DNA from: a virus
IMG/VR virus record: IMGVR_UViG_3300042090_003235
Span: 1 to 51,078 of that record
DNA: 51,078 nucleotides
Reading direction: 5' to 3' (one strand)
Shown here one piece after another: positions 17,201 through 24,344 of the stretch. The notes under the pieces are model-generated. The model saw nothing but the letters and a program-made list of their open reading frames with translations. It was not told where the DNA came from and searched no databases. The stretch's first letter is position 1. Each line of letters opens with the position of its first letter. Made by a program: the position numbers and the translations under genes.

Positions 17201-17372
17201 GGGCGCGCTGGGTCAGGCCTTCGAGGCCCGATTGCTTGGCGAAATTGGTCCATTGCTTGTTCAGACGCTCGACCGGCGCATTCGCGGCCGAGAGGCGCCG
17301 GTTGATCTTGTCCAGCATCTCGCTGGCACGATCGACGGCGCTGATCGTGAAGCTGACCTTGGCTTGAGCCAT
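14268..17372 (-). CDS. Tail tape measure protein with tail lysozyme domain
   Basis: At 1034 residues this is the longest gene, as expected for a tape measure. The N-terminal third is amphipathic helix (ERLNKQWTNFAKQSGLEGL, then ARLGTTAGQLQTLQGAARLA) with hydrophobic blocks typical of tape measures around residues 320-490. A Pro/Ala/Asp-rich, poorly conserved stretch spans about 520-810. At about 816-930 a phage tail lysozyme domain is visible: QLMSFFQSRGLSKIEAAGL, ATVESSLNP with the likely catalytic Glu, GIGQWHEDRAASFKAAFG, and a helix ending in YYERPRD. The domain should cut peptidoglycan during DNA entry. It starts 11 bases after the frameshift product ends. Confidence 0.92.
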   Translation of the reverse strand: MAQAKVSFTISAVDRASEMLDKINRRLSAANAPVERLNKQWTNFAKQSGLEGLTQRARGLASAGLDAFRSIARIIAPLGAITGAASIAGMERLVEQWGEFGSKLGFSAARLGTTAGQLQTLQGAARLAGSSAASMTSGLTTLGQTMTDAIGGRAPEAVVMFNTLGIAFQDAAGRARPVAEVLPEIADKVAGIRDPFLQARVATSLLGGAAEDLLPFLRLGSKGIAQYSAMAQRYGVMNDAGAEAANRMRQAQVQLGLAVEGLGNSVAEKLAPVITPLLTDMAEWIAANRTWIATDIGVAVKDLADWLRKVNWAGVAKEAAQFGAIALGIGRGIVWVGQTALWIGGILDRVFSNNYFDPIFAGLSLVNPMFGLMVGQTDRVKSALEGVALFVGGLWLTGMLKPFLMLSRMIWALGRSVITLAASFGRVGPAAAQAVESAATAYTQLGVETAASAAAPAAAAPASGAAASAGLGAVMLPAALAAGSVYAISHRLSMSQAQKDDVDKANAQQFASSDLDEDAKWDAEHPMTHLGPATDEDRARWDALKKQRDDAARATGVPPLDTTRVEKAADATGVKIPDTKVDDTKTEQTGVAAPVVPKPADLAATTGVSPTAVPVKTPDTVAADTRAQTGVDAADLPSFEDFARQMGLNLPDLQPAGADAPAQAGAAGDAGKVPAAPPRPASVPERDEPARPPILDLASLTVRRAAQVTISAESMRWPQSFARPGFGEGIAATASQLAPRSEIDAPLAPDQPSAQNFDQAPPAIPRTVPIQTVAAPSPRITPAVYRPPPSAGPASQVGSTQVPALAPPSEIQAPPGANPTQQLMSFFQSRGLSKIEAAGLVANATVESSLNPRAVGDGGHAIGIGQWHEDRAASFKAAFGEDLRSASLMKQAEFMLYELQHGEKSAGNRLAKAQSAGEAGAIISRYYERPRDADGNAATRGRLAERIAAQTPDLPPIQVTPVAAASAPAVRPASAAPIDPAPVSGAGAGGEVNGNIGVTITHANPPPGATVTASASGNAFSAPPSVETSLTSLA

Positions 17373-17383
17373 CTTCGATCAGG

Positions 17384-17541
17384 TCACTTCGACTTGGCGC
17401 GCAGCCGGGCGATCCGGTGCGATTCGCGCGTCCACCAGATCAGCTCGGTGCCGGACAGGCCCCACGCCTCGCCCGGCCCCATACCGAAGAAGACGGCCAG
17501 CGGGGCGATCAGATCGCGCCAATTCTCTGGCCAGCGTTGGA
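17384..17541 (-). CDS. GpE-like extension of the tail chaperone, made by -1 frameshift
   Basis: In the -1 frame relative to the chaperone gene, 52 codons run from the slippery site to TGA at 17384-17386. The peptide opens FQRWPENWRDLIAPLA, continues FFGMGPGEAWGLSG, contains TELIWWTRESHRIAR and ends AKSK. The FGM..EAW..S..EL..W motif is typical of P2 GpE-like downstream chaperone pieces. It has no start codon or ribosome binding site of its own, so the expected product is a fusion of about 240 residues (188 from the upstream frame plus 52). This piece links the chaperone to the tape measure in known systems. Confidence 0.8.
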
Positions 17542-18105
17542 AAAATTTTCGATGTACTGGATCGCCTCATTGTGTTGCGTGATCAGCAGGCTTTCGATCA
17601 CGGCTTCCGAGACGCCGGAGACGCGGGAGACCAATGCGACCTCGTAGGAGCGCACCTGGCCGGCGCCGAACTGGCCGCGCAGATGCGATTCCGCGAGCTG
17701 CATTTCCTTCGCCGTCGGCTCGCGCAGGAACAGCTCGCTGACGGTGCGGTTGCTCAACTCGACCGGCGGGTCGAGCGTCAACACATGCGTGTCCGGCTGC
17801 TCGGCCGGCCCCTCCTCGGTCTTGCGATTGATCATCGGCTGAAGCCAGCGCGTGGCCGCGTTGAGGATGCGGATCGGCAGCTTGCTGACATGCTCTTCGT
17901 CGAGCCCGGTCACGCCGGCGACCAGCTTGATCTGGTAGAGGCGCAATTCGGCCTGGCCGTGGCCGGCAATCAGCACCCGCTCGGCCTGGCGGACATGGCG
18001 CACGATCGGTTCGCGCAAGGTGATCGCGGAGATCGACTTGCCCTTGACTTCCAAGGGCGCGGCCAGATCGAGGACGAGATGGTTGGTCTGTTCGACATCG
18101 GACAT
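17509..18105 (-). CDS. Tail assembly chaperone (Mu gp41-like), duplicated domain
   Basis: ATG 18105 overlaps the tail tube stop by four bases and gives 198 residues. Two halves resemble each other and the Mu gp41-type chaperone domain: LDLAAPLEVKGKSISAITLREP with LYQIKLVAGVTGLDEEHV (about 10-75), and LTLDPPVELSNRTVSELFLREP with SYEVALVSRVSGVSEAVI (about 105-180). Family members usually carry one such domain, so this one is a tandem duplication. It coats the tape measure before tube assembly. A fraction of ribosomes should shift frame at 17542-17548 near the 3' end to make the GpE-like fusion. Confidence 0.85.
   Translation of the reverse strand: MSDVEQTNHLVLDLAAPLEVKGKSISAITLREPIVRHVRQAERVLIAGHGQAELRLYQIKLVAGVTGLDEEHVSKLPIRILNAATRWLQPMINRKTEEGPAEQPDTHVLTLDPPVELSNRTVSELFLREPTAKEMQLAESHLRGQFGAGQVRSYEVALVSRVSGVSEAVIESLLITQHNEAIQYIENFSNAGQRIGAI
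17542..17548 (-). promoter_or_regulatory. Slippery heptamer A AAU UUU for -1 frameshift
   Basis: On the minus strand the chaperone frame reads GAA AAT TTT TCC. The seven bases A AAT TTT fit the X XXY YYZ rule for tandem -1 slippage. After a -1 shift the next codons are TTC CAA CGC TGG, which enter the GpE-like frame. The zero frame ends 33 bases later. The position and geometry match lambda G/GT and P2 E/E' frameshifting. Confidence 0.8.
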
Positions 18106-18476
18106 CAGATCGACTCCTCGACCGTATAGCCTTCGAACTTGACCTTGAAGGTGCCTTCCTCGGTCTCGACCTCTTCGAGATCGGTCGACCACATGCCGTC
18201 GCCCGAAACGGTCTTGCCGTTGGCGAGCGTCAACGTGACGGTGACGTTGCGCATGGCGTTCAGCGCCGCCAGGCTGAGAGTGGCGGCGTCGCGGATGGTG
18301 CCGCTGATATAGGGCGCCTCCGGCATTTCCTTGAAGCCGTGGATCGCGTTCTGGCCCTTCAAGGTCTCGCGCTTCACGACATTCGCGAAATACGCGGTGT
18401 TGGTGATGTCGTAGGGCACGCCGTCGATCGACAGGCTGGCGGTACCGGCGCGCGGCACGCCGATCAAATTGGACAT
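18105..18476 (-). CDS. Tail tube protein (Mu gpM-like)
   Basis: A 123-residue protein of the Mu-type tail tube family. It contains TASLSIDGVPYDITNTAYF, the central ETLKGQNAIHGFKEMPEAPY, ISGTIRDAATLSL and a C-terminal FKVKFEGYTVEES strand. The length is standard for the family. It lies between sheath and chaperone, as in Mu, and overlaps the chaperone start by one base. Tube subunits form the inner channel of the contractile tail. Confidence 0.92.
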   Translation of the reverse strand: MSNLIGVPRAGTASLSIDGVPYDITNTAYFANVVKRETLKGQNAIHGFKEMPEAPYISGTIRDAATLSLAALNAMRNVTVTLTLANGKTVSGDGMWSTDLEEVETEEGTFKVKFEGYTVEESI

Positions 18477-18544
18477 GGGAATGTCTCCGGGTCAGGAAAG
18501 GACGGCAGCGCGGCGCTGAACCGTCGGGTCTGGCAGGCTGAGGG

Positions 18545-20026
18545 TCAGGCCGCCTGTTGCAGGTTGATCAGCATACCGACTGCCTCGAGCTGGTCGGACG
18601 GCACGACGGGCAGGTTCAGCTTGACGAGACCGTTGCCGGCGTTGAGCGCTGTCGCGTTTTCCTTGAACTCGTCGAAGTTCTGCATCAGACCGACCGTGCA
18701 ATAGCGGCGATAGCGCGAGATGCAGGCCTTCAGGATGATCGATGCCGTGGTCATCCCCGAGCCGAACGGGATCTGTGTGCCGTCGGCGACCAGGATCGAG
18801 GGCACGAATTTCGACGTGATGAAGTTGCGCAGATCGCGGATACAGAACTGGATCGTGTACACGCGCTCGACATTGAGGAAGCTGGTGTCGGGCGCACCGG
18901 CGGCGTTGGTCTGGTACGCCGTGACCGCGCGTTCGATATGCACGACACCGGCATCGTCGATCGTGTAGGAGCTCAAGCCGCTGTTCAGCAGCGTGTTGCG
19001 CTCCGAGATGGTGAAGCGCGACTGTACCGGCGGCGCCTTGACCGTCAACGCCAGCGTGTTGAGCGGCAGCGCCGGGTTCGCGCGCAAGGAATTCGCCGCC
19101 GCCGCGGTGTAGTCGGCCGCCACTTCCCAGCACGGGTCCGGGAAATCGAACATCGGCATGACGGAAAGGTGCTTGTCGTTGAGGCCGGTGCCGAAGGTGA
19201 CGAGCGCGGAGAGGTTACCGCGATACGCCGTCCAGGCGCCGCCGAATAGTTGTTGCTGCCACGACCAGCGGCCGGCCGTCTCGTTGAGGAAGGCGCTGAC
19301 CGCGGCGATCGAGGTCGGATCGGTGTAGGGGTTGATGATGAAGTCGAAGGTCTTGTCGGCGCCGATATTGCCCAGCGCCGTGTTCAGATTCGGGTTGAGC
19401 GAGCCGCCCGCCATGGCGGTGAAGACGACCGCCACGCCGGACGGGGTGACCTCGCCGCCGGCCATGCCCAGATAATTGAGGCGCAGATCGATATCGTTGC
19501 CAGCCAGGCCCTTGTGCTTGGCGGTCACGGTGACCACGCCTGCATTGGCCGCGACGGTCACGGGCAGGTTCGGTGCGAGCGCGCAAGCCGCGACCAGATT
19601 GGCGGCGATGGTCGTCGCCGTGTCGCCGGCATTGACCATGACCGGCACGCGCTGGCCGGCGATGTAGGGATAGAGCACGCCGGCCACCGTGGCCGGGCCG
19701 GTGATCGTGATCGTGCCGGTCGCCGCGACCGCGCCGGCCGCATCCTGGACCGGCAGCAGCCAGACCTCGCCGAAGGTGTCGATCTTGCGATAGCGCCAGA
19801 GCATCTGCGCCAGCATCGAGCCGAGGCCCGCGCCGGCCTGGGCATCGCCGGTGCCGGTCGCGATCACCGGGATATTCGGCAGATAAGTGCCGGACGCCAG
19901 CGCCTGGCCGATGATCAAGGTGCGCTGGTTGACCTGGCCGGTATTGGCGTTGGACGCGTTCAGAATCGCGAAAATCGAGGGGACGCGGTTAGTGTCGGGA
20001 TAGGGTGCCAGGTTGATGGCGCTCAT
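18545..20026 (-). CDS. Tail sheath protein (Mu gpL-like)
   Basis: At 493 residues it has the length and features of Mu-like sheath proteins. Landmarks are the N-terminal NLAPYPDTNRVPSIFAILN, the early RTLIIGQALASGTY, and WRYRKIDTFGEVWLLPVQD. An inserted beta domain spans about 125-225 (ITGPATVAGVLYPYIAGQRV, VTAKHKGLAGNDIDLRLNY). The conserved C-terminal part has FLNVERVYTIQFCIRDLRNF. The presence of a sheath gene defines the virion as a contractile-tailed (myovirus) type. It is followed by the tube gene. Confidence 0.95.
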   Translation of the reverse strand: MSAINLAPYPDTNRVPSIFAILNASNANTGQVNQRTLIIGQALASGTYLPNIPVIATGTGDAQAGAGLGSMLAQMLWRYRKIDTFGEVWLLPVQDAAGAVAATGTITITGPATVAGVLYPYIAGQRVPVMVNAGDTATTIAANLVAACALAPNLPVTVAANAGVVTVTAKHKGLAGNDIDLRLNYLGMAGGEVTPSGVAVVFTAMAGGSLNPNLNTALGNIGADKTFDFIINPYTDPTSIAAVSAFLNETAGRWSWQQQLFGGAWTAYRGNLSALVTFGTGLNDKHLSVMPMFDFPDPCWEVAADYTAAAANSLRANPALPLNTLALTVKAPPVQSRFTISERNTLLNSGLSSYTIDDAGVVHIERAVTAYQTNAAGAPDTSFLNVERVYTIQFCIRDLRNFITSKFVPSILVADGTQIPFGSGMTTASIILKACISRYRRYCTVGLMQNFDEFKENATALNAGNGLVKLNLPVVPSDQLEAVGMLINLQQAA

Positions 20027-20066
20027 GGCGGGCTCCGATCAGGCTTTCAGGGTCAGGCTTCGCGGG

Positions 20067-20339
20067 TCAGGCGCCGGCCGAGCCGGCGGCAGGCGGGGAA
20101 GACGGCGCAGGGGCTGGCTGTACCGAAGGCGCCGGGCCGGTCTGCACCGGAGCGGCAGCAGGCGGCGAAGTCTGGGCGGCAACGGGTTTCGGCGGCTCGG
20201 CCGTGACGACATCGCCGTGACTGCGGCGACGCGCCCAATAGAGGTCGTCGGGCACGTCTTCGCCCGTAGCGGCGAGAAAACGGCGTGGGTTGTGCTCGAA
20301 CGGCACCTTTGCGCCGGCCTTGGCAGGTCTTACGAACAT
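20067..20339 (-). CDS. DUF2635-like small tail protein (Mu gp38 position)
   Basis: This 90-residue protein begins MFVRPAKAGAKVPFEHNPRR, with a DLYWARRRSHGDV segment by residue 40. That matches DUF2635 proteins, which lie immediately before the sheath gene in Mu-like phages. The family is short (about 50-60 residues). Here a Pro/Ala/Thr-rich tail of about 45 residues has been added at the C-terminus, the sort of disordered extension that may reach the virion surface or be unstructured. The molecular role is not established. Confidence 0.75.
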   Translation of the reverse strand: MFVRPAKAGAKVPFEHNPRRFLAATGEDVPDDLYWARRRSHGDVVTAEPPKPVAAQTSPPAAAPVQTGPAPSVQPAPAPSSPPAAGSAGA

Positions 20340-20354
20340 GGGGCGATCTCCAGA

Positions 20355-20909
20355 TCAGGAGGTGGCGACGGTGATGTCGAAGGATGCGGGTGCCGTGGCG
20401 TCACCAGGCGCCGGCGGATTGGCCTGCACCTCGGCCAGCGGTGTGCCGGGCGGCGGCCAGAACCGCTCGGTCACCTCGATCGCCCAACTCACATCGAGTT
20501 CGGCGCTATGCAGGTTGCCCTCGGAAGTGATGCGGATCTGTTCGTTGATCTCGGGATAGGCCTGGATCACGGCGAGCAGGCCCGGATCGGTGAAGAACAC
20601 CTGCTCGATCTGAAGGCCCAGCGCCTCGGCAGCGGACTGCGCCTGTTCCGGCGTCTTTGCCTCGGCTTGCGCCTGCAGCTCGATCTCGATCACCGAGGTG
20701 TAGATGAACTGCCCGCGCATCATCTGGGATTTGCGCTGACGGGCGCTGCGCACCAGGATCGCCGGCAGACGTTCCTGCGGGGTGCTGGTGTCGCCCGGCG
20801 ATTCGACGGCCGCCGTGATGGTGCCCGCCGCGACCGCGTTCCGAAACGCGGTGACGACAAGCTCGCGCAGAACGGCAGCGGCGTAGACGGGCGGCGGCAG
20901 GCCGCTCAC
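20355..20909 (-). CDS. Neck / tail terminator-like protein (Mu gp37 position)
   Basis: A 184-residue protein that starts MSGLPPPVYAAAVLRELVVTA. It contains a beta-rich part (ERLPAILVRSARQRKSQMM, FIYTSVIEIELQAQAEA) and then a helix with EQAQSAAEALGLQIEQVFF. This alternation of strands and a long helix, with a terminal strand (SAELDVSWAIEVTERFW), is the layout of tail terminator proteins (gpU-like or Mu gp37-like), which cap the tube and join head and tail. The assignment rests on gene order and fold-like pattern. It overlaps the head-tail joining gene by four bases. Confidence 0.7.
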   Translation of the reverse strand: MSGLPPPVYAAAVLRELVVTAFRNAVAAGTITAAVESPGDTSTPQERLPAILVRSARQRKSQMMRGQFIYTSVIEIELQAQAEAKTPEQAQSAAEALGLQIEQVFFTDPGLLAVIQAYPEINEQIRITSEGNLHSAELDVSWAIEVTERFWPPPGTPLAEVQANPPAPGDATAPASFDITVATS

Positions 20910-21229
20910 GATACCTCGTTGAGCATCAGGATCGCGCCGCCATGGCTGTCCGGCCGGACCTCCCGCACTCTATATATAAAGCCGGTGCTGAGCACGGTCA
21001 GGTGATCGCCCTTGAGGGGCATCGCCGGCAGGTCGCGCGGCTGCATGCCGAGCGTGGGTGCGACCGAAGTCATCGGCGAGCCGTCCGGCTTGAGGCCCAG
21101 GACCTCCTTGAAGGCGGCGTCGAAGACGCCGGTGATCGGATACTCGCCGCCCGTGGCCGGGCGGTAGAGGACCTCTTCGCCGAAGATCCGGGTGACGGGT
21201 GCGGTCAGAGCCGCCCAATCGATGGCCAT
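20906..21229 (-). CDS. Head-tail joining protein (FII-like)
   Basis: A 107-residue protein: IDWAALTAPVTRIFGEEVLY, ITGVFDAAFKEV, LPAMPLKGDHLTVL and YRVREVRPDSHGGAILML. This is the strand order of lambda gpFII-type attachment proteins (Phage_attach), which complete the head for tail joining. The length fits. Its place directly after the capsid gene and before the tail terminator is the expected position. The capsid gene stop lies 21 bases upstream, with a 15-base palindrome in the gap. Confidence 0.8.
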   Translation of the reverse strand: MAIDWAALTAPVTRIFGEEVLYRPATGGEYPITGVFDAAFKEVLGLKPDGSPMTSVAPTLGMQPRDLPAMPLKGDHLTVLSTGFIYRVREVRPDSHGGAILMLNEVS

Positions 21230-21232
21230 GAT

Positions 21233-21247
21233 GCGAACGCCGTTCGC
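21233..21247. repeat. 15-bp palindrome GCGAACGCCGTTCGC, copy 2
   Basis: Lies in the 21-base gap between the capsid and head-tail joining genes. It is identical in its 15 bases to the inner part of 4179-4195 and 27765-27781. Confidence 0.5.
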
Positions 21248-21250
21248 CGC

Positions 21251-22291
21251 TCAGGCTTCGGCGCGGCCGGAGAAGAGGACTTCCGGCCGGGTGCAGATAT
21301 GCAGCGGGTAGGAATAGGCCTCCATCTTCCACCAGGCTTTGCGCTGCAGGTCATAGATCGGAATGACGTAGACGGGCTTGCCCAGCGTGTTGACCCATTC
21401 GAAGGTCTCGCCCGGCGCCAGGGCGCGGCGGAAGATGCCCGGCGCCTTGCGCGGGAAGAACTTCACCTTGTCCGGCGGGACCGCGATCGTGGTCGTATCG
21501 TCCGAACCGCGGTAGTTGTACCAGGTGATGCCAGAGAAGCGGAACGAGCTGAAGGCGGCACCGGCGTCGCCGTCGCGAATGTCGCGCGCCGCTTCCCAAT
21601 TGAGGAAGGTGCGGATGACATCCGGGTGATTGACGAATTGGTCGTAGAACAGGTCGCCGCACAGCGCCCAGACTTCGGTCTGCGGCGTGAAGGCACCCTG
21701 GCTCGCCCGCGCCATGTCGCGCACGATGCCGTTGCAGATCGGGCGGAGCGTATTCGGCGTGGCGGCGGCGAGATTGAAGCCGATCTCGGCCGGCGGCGTC
21801 TTGGCGAATTCCGTGTACCAGTTATAGACGATTGTCTTGCCGTCGGCATCGAGCAGCAATCCCTGGATCGCGGCCAGGCGATGGAATTCCCAGGTGTATT
21901 CGATGTTGCGCAAGAGGCCCGTCGGACCGGCCAGGCGCCGCGCCACTTCCCGTTCGACCTGGATCAGTTCGGACTCCTGGCCGAATTCCCGAATGCCCTG
22001 GATTTCCTGGGCGGTGATCGTGTCCGAGGTCATGATGCGCGGCACATTGAAATACCGCGCCTGGCGCAGCTCGGTCGTGCGCTGCACGCCTTCTTCGCCG
22101 CGGTCGCTGAACGGGATCAGCACCAGCTTGCCCTGGCGCTGCTCGATCGCGCAGGCCGTGGTGCGGATCGGATCGTCTTCGAAAAGGTCGAGCTCGCCGA
22201 GGCCGGTCGGCTGGTACGGCACCTTCTCGATCGCCTCGGTCAGCTGCAGCGTGGAAAAGGCGTCTTGCGTGAAGACGTTCAACGAAACCAT
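21251..22291 (-). CDS. Major capsid protein (lambda gpE family)
   Basis: A 346-residue protein matching the lambda gpE-type capsid family in length and landmarks. The N-terminal VFTQDAFSTLQLTEAIEKVP and LDLFEDDPIRTTACAIE are followed by the conserved ELRQARYFNVPRIMTSDTI and EYTWEFHRLAAIQGLLLDAD. The C-terminal half includes VWALCGDLFYDQFVNHPDV and FRFSGITWYNYRGSDDT. The fold is HK97-like. It lies downstream of the decoration gene, as in lambda. It gives the best evidence that the head module is lambda-like while the tail is Mu-like. Confidence 0.93.
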   Translation of the reverse strand: MVSLNVFTQDAFSTLQLTEAIEKVPYQPTGLGELDLFEDDPIRTTACAIEQRQGKLVLIPFSDRGEEGVQRTTELRQARYFNVPRIMTSDTITAQEIQGIREFGQESELIQVEREVARRLAGPTGLLRNIEYTWEFHRLAAIQGLLLDADGKTIVYNWYTEFAKTPPAEIGFNLAAATPNTLRPICNGIVRDMARASQGAFTPQTEVWALCGDLFYDQFVNHPDVIRTFLNWEAARDIRDGDAGAAFSSFRFSGITWYNYRGSDDTTTIAVPPDKVKFFPRKAPGIFRRALAPGETFEWVNTLGKPVYVIPIYDLQRKAWWKMEAYSYPLHICTRPEVLFSGRAEA

Positions 22292-22343
22292 GGAAGCACT
22301 CCTGTCCGGCGCGGCCGGCGACTTGGATGGCGGTGGCCGGAGA

Positions 22344-23654
22344 TCAGCGGGCGATGATCGCGGTCTGGGCGAGCTGCTCGAGCGCGACGGTCATGTCTTC
22401 CGGCCCCATTGACGGGTCCCAGATCAGCTCGGAGGCGTTGACCTCGGCCTCGCGCGTCACGATCGCGCTGGTGACGCTGGTCTGCGTCGCCGGGATGAAG
22501 AGCGTGTCGTAGAGGATGCCGCCGGCGCGCCGATCGCCCTTGGTGCTGACATTGATCGTGCCGGACGCCGGTGTCGTCGGGTTGCCGCCGGCGAAGACGA
22601 GCGCATCGCCATCATCGTAGCCGGCGCCGCCGGTGGCCGCGACCGAGAGCACGCCCCAGCTCGGCGCAAAGAGGGCGCCGGCCCCTTGGCCCGTGGTCGA
22701 GGCCTGGGCGACCGGGGCCGGAGGCAGGACGGTATAGGCGCCGCCGGCGACCAGCGAGACAGTGTTCGGGGCGAAGATCGGCGCGTTGAAGGTAGCGCCC
22801 GCCCCTGCGCCGGAGGTGGCGCCTTGGGTGAACGACACGGCGTTGGCGGTGAAGACGCCGCCATTGGTGACGGTCACGGCATTGACGCCCATGACCAAGG
22901 TCAGCGCCGCGCCGACCAGGCCGGCGCCGGTCACCGGCTCGGCGGCGAGATTGACCGGGTTGACGGTATAGGCGCCAACCTGCGCGATCGAGTTGACCGA
23001 GGCGATGGCGCCGTTGGCGATGGTGACGTTGACCTGGAACTTCGCGCCGGTGCCGGTCGTGCCGGTCAGCACTGCAGCCCCGTTCGCCCCGCCATTGCCG
23101 GGGTTGGATATCGCCGCGCCGACGAGCTTGGTCGAGGCAATCGTCAGCTGCGCCGGCGTGGTCTGGGTACCGCCGGCCGGCCCATAGGTGTCGCCGGGGA
23201 CGTAGCCGGTGCCGGGCGCGTTCGGCGTGACGCCGGCGAGCCTGGTGTTGGTCACGGCGACCTGAACCGGTGCCGAACCGCCGGCCAGGGTCACGATGTC
23301 GTTCGGCTGATAGCTCGAGGTGACGGCGCCGCCGTCCGGCGCCACGGCGACCGCGGTCATGGTCGGCACGAAGGTACCGCCCTGCCCCGAGGCCGCGCTG
23401 ACCGCCGGGATCGCGGTAAAGCCGCCGCCATTGGCGAGGATCGTGGTCGAGCGCAAACTGCCGACGACGCCGGACCGGACGACGGGCGCCCAGCTGCCGT
23501 CGAGCTGTCGCGCCATCACGGTGCCGGCCTGCAGTTGCAGCAGCGCGCCAGTGTTGTTCTCGATCACGCCGCGGTCGATCGACCGATGGCCGTTGGCGCA
23601 AGAGATGATAAATCCACCGCGGTGGCGTTGTTCGATCAGCGTAATGCCGGACAT
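22344..23654 (-). CDS. Head decoration protein (gpD-like) with large Gly-rich insertion
   Basis: The 436-residue protein keeps both ends of a lambda gpD-type decoration protein. N-terminal residues 1-65 include GALLQLQAGTVMARQLDGSW. C-terminal residues from about 365 include GGILYDTLFIPATQTSVTSA and TREAEVNASELIWDP. Normal members have about 110-130 residues. Between the two parts lies an insertion of about 290 residues made of repeated Gly/Ala/Thr/Val-rich beta units (GGGFTAIPAVS, APGTGYVPGDTYG, GGAGYDDGDALVF). Decoration proteins sit on the capsid surface as trimers, so this insertion should project outward. Placement between scaffold and capsid genes agrees with lambda. Confidence 0.82.
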   Translation of the reverse strand: MSGITLIEQRHRGGFIISCANGHRSIDRGVIENNTGALLQLQAGTVMARQLDGSWAPVVRSGVVGSLRSTTILANGGGFTAIPAVSAASGQGGTFVPTMTAVAVAPDGGAVTSSYQPNDIVTLAGGSAPVQVAVTNTRLAGVTPNAPGTGYVPGDTYGPAGGTQTTPAQLTIASTKLVGAAISNPGNGGANGAAVLTGTTGTGAKFQVNVTIANGAIASVNSIAQVGAYTVNPVNLAAEPVTGAGLVGAALTLVMGVNAVTVTNGGVFTANAVSFTQGATSGAGAGATFNAPIFAPNTVSLVAGGAYTVLPPAPVAQASTTGQGAGALFAPSWGVLSVAATGGAGYDDGDALVFAGGNPTTPASGTINVSTKGDRRAGGILYDTLFIPATQTSVTSAIVTREAEVNASELIWDPSMGPEDMTVALEQLAQTAIIAR

Positions 23655-23681
23655 TGACTGCTCCCTGCTTGACCCGCGCCG

Positions 23682-24317
23682 TTACTTCCGGCCCGTCGCC
23701 TGTTTCATGAATCCCACCATGCGGTCCTGGGACGCCCGCTTGGCCGACTGCCCGCCGCCCTCGCCGGCGATGCCGAGATCGGGGTTGCGCCGCGACCGGG
23801 CGACCGGGCTGGCAGCGGCCGGCGCCGGCGTGTCGCGCAAGACCGCGATCGCCTGGCGCCGCGTCATCGTGGTCTTGAAGGCGAGCGAGGCGGCGAGGAC
23901 CGGATTGCGCGCCGCTTCCGGCCGCGCGAAGATCGCGGCACAGCGGGCGCGCTCGCGCCGGCGCGCCTTCGCCGCCGGCGAGTTGCCGCGCATCTCCTCT
24001 TCGTCATCGTCGCGCGACGGGCCGGTGTCCTCGTCGTCATCACCGTCGCCTTCGGCGGCTTGCGGGTCGTCGTCATCGGCCTGGGCATCGGCATCGTCGT
24101 CGGCATACTTGTCGTCGCCGTCATCGGCGCCTTTGGCCTTCTTGCCCTTCTTACCCTTGCCGTCGCCGTCCTGGTCTTCGGCATCGGGCGGTGCGTCCTC
24201 GTCCGGATCCTTGTCGGCGGCCCGGACGCTCCCGGACGGCCCCGTGCGGCCGATGCCGGCCAGATGGGCAAATGACAAGGCGCTCGCGGCGCCCTTGAGG
24301 CGTGCGGTTAACGACAT
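23682..24317 (-). CDS. Capsid scaffold-like protein (Nu3-type)
   Basis: The 211-residue protein lies between the S49 protease and decoration genes, where lambda encodes Nu3. Residues 30-105 are extremely acidic and low-complexity (runs of D, E and K). The C-terminal half holds RERARCAAIFARPEAARNPV followed by LAASLAFKTTMTRRQAIAVL. That block is typical of the C-terminal scaffold part of S49-type phage head proteases. In lambda, Nu3 is nested inside the protease gene; here it is a separate gene. It should guide capsid assembly and then be removed by the protease. Confidence 0.75.
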   Translation of the reverse strand: MSLTARLKGAASALSFAHLAGIGRTGPSGSVRAADKDPDEDAPPDAEDQDGDGKGKKGKKAKGADDGDDKYADDDADAQADDDDPQAAEGDGDDDEDTGPSRDDDEEEMRGNSPAAKARRRERARCAAIFARPEAARNPVLAASLAFKTTMTRRQAIAVLRDTPAPAAASPVARSRRNPDLGIAGEGGGQSAKRASQDRMVGFMKQATGRK

Positions 24318-24344
24318 CGGGACCTCGCTAAGGTTTGGTGACGG

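Noticed and set aside
17379-17570. Separate 63-codon frame with its own ATG after the chaperone gene
   Set aside because: Different frame from the GpE-like peptide; Arg-rich and without similarity. The GpE-like frame is better explained by frameshifting from the chaperone gene.
22344-23654. Gly-rich repeats read as a diversity-generating retroelement target or tail fibre
   Set aside because: No reverse transcriptase or template repeat in the window, and both ends of the protein match a capsid decoration protein located between scaffold and capsid genes.
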